DNA of 17,590 nucleotides from JAHECQ01 sp047638695 (GTDB taxonomy: Bacteria > Actinomycetota > Acidimicrobiia > Acidimicrobiales > SZUA-35), in contig JBLINY010000097.1 of the NCBI GenBank assembly GCA_047638695.1, positions 1-17,590 of the forward strand, read 5' to 3'. The notes beneath the pieces are model-generated. The model did not search any database. It was not told the DNA's origin and worked only from the letters and a program-made list of their open reading frames with translations. The position numbers were made by a program, and so were the translations under genes. This document shows, one piece after another, positions 13,842 through 17,590 of the stretch (its first letter is position 1; each line of letters starts with the position of its first letter).

Positions 13842-16810
13842 CAGGTGATGGGGATCTCGCGCTCCTCGTAGGTTTCGATGATGTCTCCACCCTTGAGATC
13901 CTGGAAGTCCGACAAGCCAATGCCGCACTCGAAGCCGGAGGCAACCTCGGCGACATCGTCCTTGAACCGGCGGAGCGATTCGACCTCGCCCTTCCAGATG
14001 ATCGTTCCCTCTCGAAGGAAACGAACCTTCGAGTTACGGGTGATCGTGCCGTTCAAGACCATGCAACCAGCGATCGAGCCAATACGAGGCACACGGAATA
14101 CCTCACGCACCTCGGCGTCGCCAGTGACGACTTCCTCGATATCGGGAGTCAGCATGCCGAGCATGGCCTTCTCGATGTCTTCGAGCAGCTTGTAGATGAT
14201 CTCGTAGTTGCGAATCTCGACCTGCTCGGTGCCGGCCAGCTCTCGGGCCTTGCGATCGGGTCGGACGTTGAAGCCGAGGATCGTGGCATTCGACGTCGCC
14301 GCCAACTGCACGTCGTTCTCGGTGATACCACCAACGCCACGCAACACGAACGACAGCTTGACGTCGTGACGCTCGAGCTTCTTGAGGCTGTCGATTACCG
14401 CCTCGAGCGACCCGTTCACGTCGGCTTTCACGATGAGATTCAGCGTGGCGGTTTCGCCGGACTGAATCTGTTGGAAGATGTCTTCGAGTCTGGCGCCGCC
14501 ACCGGTGGCTCCCGATGCACCGCGTCCGAGACCAGCCACTCGATGCCAATGTTCGCGAGTCTCGGCGACCTTGTTCGCCGTCTTCTCGTTTGGCGCAATA
14601 ACGAAACTGTCTCCGGACTCAGCCACTTCGTTCAGGCCAAGAACCTGAACGGGCGTGGACGGGCCAGCTTCGGTGACGTTCTCGCCTTTATCGTTGATCA
14701 GGGCACGGACACGACCCCAGGCAGCGCCGGCGACGAAAGGATCGCCGACTGACAGGGTGCCACGTTCGACCAACACGGTGGCCACGGGGCCGCGACCAGT
14801 GTCGAGATGAGCCTCGATGACCGCGCCAGCGGCCCGACCCTCTGGTGTAGCCCGGAGGTCTTCGACCTCGGCTAGGAGAGCCAGGTTCTCGAGCAATTCC
14901 TCGATGCCGTCGCCCGTCATAGCCGACAGGCGAACGAACATCGTGTCGCCGCCCCACTCTTCGGGAACAAGATTGCGTTCCGCCAACTGCGACATCACCT
15001 TGTCGGGGTCGACGCCTTCGCGGTCCATCTTGTTGACGGCCACGATGATGGGCACTTCAGCAGCGCGGGCATGATCGAGCGCTTCGAGCGTTTGTGGCAT
15101 GACGCCATCGTCGGCAGCGACGACGAGCACAACAATGTCGGTGACGTCGGCGCCGCGGGCACGCATCGAGGTGAAGGCAGCGTGACCTGGTGTATCGATA
15201 AACGTGAGCAGGGCGCCGTTGCGCTCCACCTGGTAAGCACCGATGTGCTGAGTGATACCGCCGGCTTCGCCCGCGACCACATTGGCCGAACGAATTCGGT
15301 CGAGTAGCAGGGTCTTGCCGTGGTCGACGTGACCCATCACCGTGATCACGGGTGGTCGAATTGGCCAGGACGAGACGATCTCTTCATCGTCCTCGTCAGG
15401 GAAGTCGAGAATCTTGCGAAGTTCGACCTCTTGCTCTTCGCCAAGGTCGACGAGACGAATCTCAGCGCCGATCTCGGCCGCGAAGAGCTTGATCATTTCG
15501 TCGCTTAGCGACTGAGTGGCCGTAACCATCTCGCCATTGGTGAGCAAGAAACGGACAACGTCGGCCGTGGTACGTGACAGCTTTGGCCCGAGATCTTGTG
15601 CCGTTGAAGCTCGTTCGATGACAATCGTGCCTTCAGGCACCGGCGCGTCGGTCGCTGAATAGGCCGCCACCGCCATTGGCTGGAGATCGTCACTGTTGCG
15701 ACGACGACGACTCTTGCGGCGCGGACGACCTCGGTTGGGGCCGCCACCAGGACGACCACCGCCACCAGGACGACCACCGGGACCGCCGGGACCGCCGCCA
15801 CCAGGACGACCAGCGAAACCGCCGCCGCCACCACCGGGAGCTCCACCGGGCGAACCGCCAGGACGGCTACCAGGGCCGGTACGGAATCCGCCGCCACCGG
15901 CCGAACGACCACCGGGACGTGGGGGTGGGGGCTTGCCGCCACCGGGCGGTGGTGGAATTGGCTTACCGCTGCGACCGCGAGGGGGGCCGGGCGGTGGCGG
16001 AATTGGCTTGCCGTCAGGCGGACGCGGGGTTCCCGGCGGAGTAGGAGTCGGGCTACCGGGAGGTGCAAGCGTGGTCCCGGGGGCACTCGGGGCAGCGGCC
16101 GGGGGGGCCTGTGCTGCTACGGAGGTAGCCGGAGTCGCTGCCGGGGGTCCGGGCGTAGTTGACGGGGTGGTGGGAGTCGGTGCCACCGGCGCGGGCACGC
16201 TTGGTGCCGGCGTGCTCGGCGCTGCAGCCGCGGGCGTGCGTGCGGCCTTGGCCGCTGCGGGCGCTGGTGTTTCGGCGACTGGAGTGGGGACAGCAGCCGG
16301 AGCAGTAGGGGCGGGAGCCGGAGCCACTGGCGCTGGTGCCGCTGGCGCAGGAGCCGGTGCAGCCGGGGCGGGAGCCGGTGCGATCCTCGGTGGAGGCGGT
16401 GTCGCAGGCTTCGAACTCACGGGAGCTGGCCGCGGCGGCGAGGCCGGCTTTGAAGAGATCGTCGGCTTCGAGGAGACGGTGGGAGCTGCGGTCTTGGCCG
16501 GAGCCACCGACGCGTCCTTCGAAACGATCGAGGACTCGACCTTGGCCGGCGATGGCTTCTTGGGCGGCGGTGGCCTCTTGGCAGCCGGAGCTGGCTCTAC
16601 CAACTCTGGCTCGGGAGCTTCCTCGGGAACAGACTCGCGCACCAGCCCCTCTCGCTCGGCTTTTCGCCGAATGCGGTCGCCCTGTGCATCGACAATGCTG
16701 GACGAGTGGCTCTTGACCCCGATACCGAGGTCGTTGCACAGGTCGATTACTTCACCGTTGGAGAGCCCAAGCTCTCTCGCAAGTTCGTAGACCCGGACTT
16801 TGGCTGGCAC
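13841..16810 (-). CDS. infB: Translation initiation factor IF-2
   Basis: IF-2 is the GTPase that brings fMet-tRNA to the 30S subunit and promotes subunit joining. The 989-residue protein begins with an IF2_N helical domain (KVRVYELARELGLSNGEVID). A very long low-complexity linker follows (about 60-380): first Pro/Ala-rich, then Gly/Pro/Arg-rich ending in a basic RRKSRRRR. A second IF2_N domain (about 385-480, TTADVVRFLLTNGEMVTATQ) precedes the G domain: GHVDHGKT (about 492-499), GGITQHIGAY, DTPGHAAF, NKMD. The C-terminal EF-Tu-like, IF2 and C2 domains follow (LNLIVKADVNGSLEAVIDSL, IYKLLEDIEKAMLGML, ECGIGLSDFQDLKGGDIIE). The GTG at 16810 has GAGGGTGAG upstream and leads directly into the first domain. 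Length is typical of Actinobacteria. Confidence 0.97.
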   Translation of the reverse strand: MPAKVRVYELARELGLSNGEVIDLCNDLGIGVKSHSSSIVDAQGDRIRRKAEREGLVRESVPEEAPEPELVEPAPAAKRPPPPKKPSPAKVESSIVSKDASVAPAKTAAPTVSSKPTISSKPASPPRPAPVSSKPATPPPPRIAPAPAPAAPAPAPAAPAPVAPAPAPTAPAAVPTPVAETPAPAAAKAARTPAAAAPSTPAPSVPAPVAPTPTTPSTTPGPPAATPATSVAAQAPPAAAPSAPGTTLAPPGSPTPTPPGTPRPPDGKPIPPPPGPPRGRSGKPIPPPPGGGKPPPPRPGGRSAGGGGFRTGPGSRPGGSPGGAPGGGGGGFAGRPGGGGPGGPGGRPGGGGRPGGGPNRGRPRRKSRRRRNSDDLQPMAVAAYSATDAPVPEGTIVIERASTAQDLGPKLSRTTADVVRFLLTNGEMVTATQSLSDEMIKLFAAEIGAEIRLVDLGEEQEVELRKILDFPDEDDEEIVSSWPIRPPVITVMGHVDHGKTLLLDRIRSANVVAGEAGGITQHIGAYQVERNGALLTFIDTPGHAAFTSMRARGADVTDIVVLVVAADDGVMPQTLEALDHARAAEVPIIVAVNKMDREGVDPDKVMSQLAERNLVPEEWGGDTMFVRLSAMTGDGIEELLENLALLAEVEDLRATPEGRAAGAVIEAHLDTGRGPVATVLVERGTLSVGDPFVAGAAWGRVRALINDKGENVTEAGPSTPVQVLGLNEVAESGDSFVIAPNEKTANKVAETREHWHRVAGLGRGASGATGGGARLEDIFQQIQSGETATLNLIVKADVNGSLEAVIDSLKKLERHDVKLSFVLRGVGGITENDVQLAATSNATILGFNVRPDRKARELAGTEQVEIRNYEIIYKLLEDIEKAMLGMLTPDIEEVVTGDAEVREVFRVPRIGSIAGCMVLNGTITRNSKVRFLREGTIIWKGEVESLRRFKDDVAEVASGFECGIGLSDFQDLKGGDIIETYEEREIPIT

Positions 16811-16869
16811 GTGTTGATCTCACCCTCGAGGGTTAGCGGAATGGCCCCATCGATCCTAGCGCCGCCCGC

Positions 16870-17139
16870 TTACTGAACCACGTCTAACAATAGTCGCAGC
16901 TTGTCGAGGGCCTCACGGCTGACGCTCGATCGGAACGCTCGGTCGAACGCTCGACGGGTGACGGCGGCATCGCAACAGACGATGAGACTCTCCGAACACA
17001 ACCACGCGCCGCGGCCACCGAACCCCAGATCGAGCTGCCCGGAGGCAGATCGACGGGCCCGATGGAGCTCGCTTTGTGGCCGCTTGGCACCGCACCCGAC
17101 GCAGGTGCGACGGGGCTCACTTGTCGTCGGTTGCCTCAT
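16870..17139 (-). CDS. ylxR: YlxR family RNA-binding protein
   Basis: YlxR (DUF448) proteins are small, basic, probably nucleic-acid-binding proteins encoded between nusA and infB; in some bacteria they influence rnpB and RNase P activity. The 89-residue product shows the family signature RRTCVGCGAKRPQSEL (10-25), GRGAWLC, and the C-terminal FDRAFRSSVS helix region. The ATG at 17139 was chosen because it is the in-frame start just before the signature; the longer open frame upstream is only a shadow of the repetitive nusA end. It overlaps the nusA stop by 23 bases, so the two are translated together. A 59-base gap, holding the palindrome ACCCTCGAGGGT (16822-16833), separates it from infB. Confidence 0.93.
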   Translation of the reverse strand: MRQPTTSEPRRTCVGCGAKRPQSELHRARRSASGQLDLGFGGRGAWLCSESLIVCCDAAVTRRAFDRAFRSSVSREALDKLRLLLDVVQ

Positions 17140-17590
17140 CGGCGGCCGGAGCCTCTTCAGTTGCGGCGGTCTCATCGACGGCAGGAGTTTCGTCAGCCTC
17201 ATCGGCTGCCGCCACTTCAGAATCAGCGACGTCGCTGTTATCAGCTGTGTCAGCATCAGCGTCGACTGTGTCAGCATCAGCTGTGTCAGTTTCAGGCTCA
17301 GCTGCGTCGCCATCAGCGGCATCAGTGCCATCGGCCGCGGCTGCATCGCCCTCGGCAGCTGGCTCAACATCGCCTTCGGCCCACTCTTCAGCAGTCATTG
17401 CCTCGCTGCCGTCGGCTGGCTGCCACTTCTGCTCGCCGGTCTCTGCATCAACGATCCACTCGCCTTCGGCCCACTCTTCGCCGTCGTAGGTCTCGATGCC
17501 CTGCGCTTCTTCTTCCAGCTGGGTCTCGCTCTTGATATCAATGCGCCAACCGGTGAGCCGGTGCGCCAGCCGTGCGTTCTGGCCTTCCTT
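17117..17590 (-). CDS. nusA: Transcription termination/antitermination factor NusA, C-terminal part
   Basis: NusA binds RNA polymerase and nascent RNA and controls pausing, termination and antitermination. Only the last 157 residues are in the window. The first 21 (KEGQNARLAHRLTGWRIDIK, then S) are the end of the second KH domain. The rest is an acidic tail of about 135 residues with two EEWAEG units and an Ala/Asp/Glu/Thr-rich stretch (for example DTADADTVDADADTADNSD) ending in DDK. Most actinobacterial NusA proteins end soon after KH2, so the tail is an extension. It may play the part of the acidic C-terminal repeats of enterobacterial NusA, but there is no clear sequence match. The gene order nusA-ylxR-infB supports the call. 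Confidence 0.93.
   Translation of the reverse strand, partial: KEGQNARLAHRLTGWRIDIKSETQLEEEAQGIETYDGEEWAEGEWIVDAETGEQKWQPADGSEAMTAEEWAEGDVEPAAEGDAAAADGTDAADGDAAEPETDTADADTVDADADTADNSDVADSEVAAADEADETPAVDETAATEEAPAADEATDDK

Noticed and set aside
13808..14752. 314-codon plus-strand open frame
   Set aside because: It is antisense to the infB C-terminal domains, which are clearly conserved; no ribosome-binding site or motif.
15696..16790. 364-codon plus-strand open frame rich in Gly, Pro and Ala
   Set aside because: It lies antisense to the repetitive linker of infB. High GC and biased codons keep the frame open, and it has no recognisable domain.
16822..16833. Perfect palindrome ACCCTCGAGGGT before infB as an operator
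   Set aside because: It overlaps the infB ribosome-binding region, has no loop and occurs only once; a 12-base palindrome alone is too weak to call a regulatory site.

Overview
The window looks like a piece of a high-GC actinobacterial chromosome. The class Acidimicrobiia is my best guess, but it rests only on composition, GTG starts, an IF2 with a long Pro/Ala/Gly linker, and the order of the housekeeping genes; no rRNA is present to confirm it.

Backbone (minus strand, right to left): nusA (3' part, runs off the window) - ylxR - infB - rbfA - truB - [interruption] - ribF - 2OG-Fe(II) oxygenase - rpsO - pnp - [interruption] - dapB - unknown membrane-associated protein. This is the classical transcription/translation/RNA-turnover cluster, continued by lysine/diaminopimelate synthesis. 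nusA/ylxR and infB/rbfA overlap, rbfA and truB are 4 bases apart, and ribF overlaps the oxygenase by 13 bases. rpsO has a leader whose ribosome-binding site can pair with an upstream arm. pnp has hairpins in its leader and an intrinsic terminator behind it.

Interruptions (plus strand): all three plus-strand genes encode envelope or exported proteins. (1) At the left edge is the remnant of a lipoprotein esterase of the PHB-depolymerase/LpqC type, which has lost its middle including the nucleophile motif. (2) Between dapB and pnp lies an intact Hsp70-type ATPase that has no substrate-binding domain; it has a Pro-rich linker, one membrane segment and an SH3-like extracellular domain instead. (3) Between truB and ribF lies a ~3 kb DUF11-repeat surface protein with a signal peptide and an LAFTG sorting signal. 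It is broken by three frame changes, so it is a pseudogene or an assembly-damaged gene.

The core genes are all intact while two of the three envelope genes are broken, which argues for real decay of accessory genes rather than general sequence error. The most unusual items are the transmembrane Hsp70 with SH3b domain, the 21-bp triplication spanning the rpsO stop codon, the rpsO and pnp leader structures, the oxygenase inside the ribF-rpsO interval, and the low-complexity charged extensions on NusA, IF2, RbfA and PNPase.
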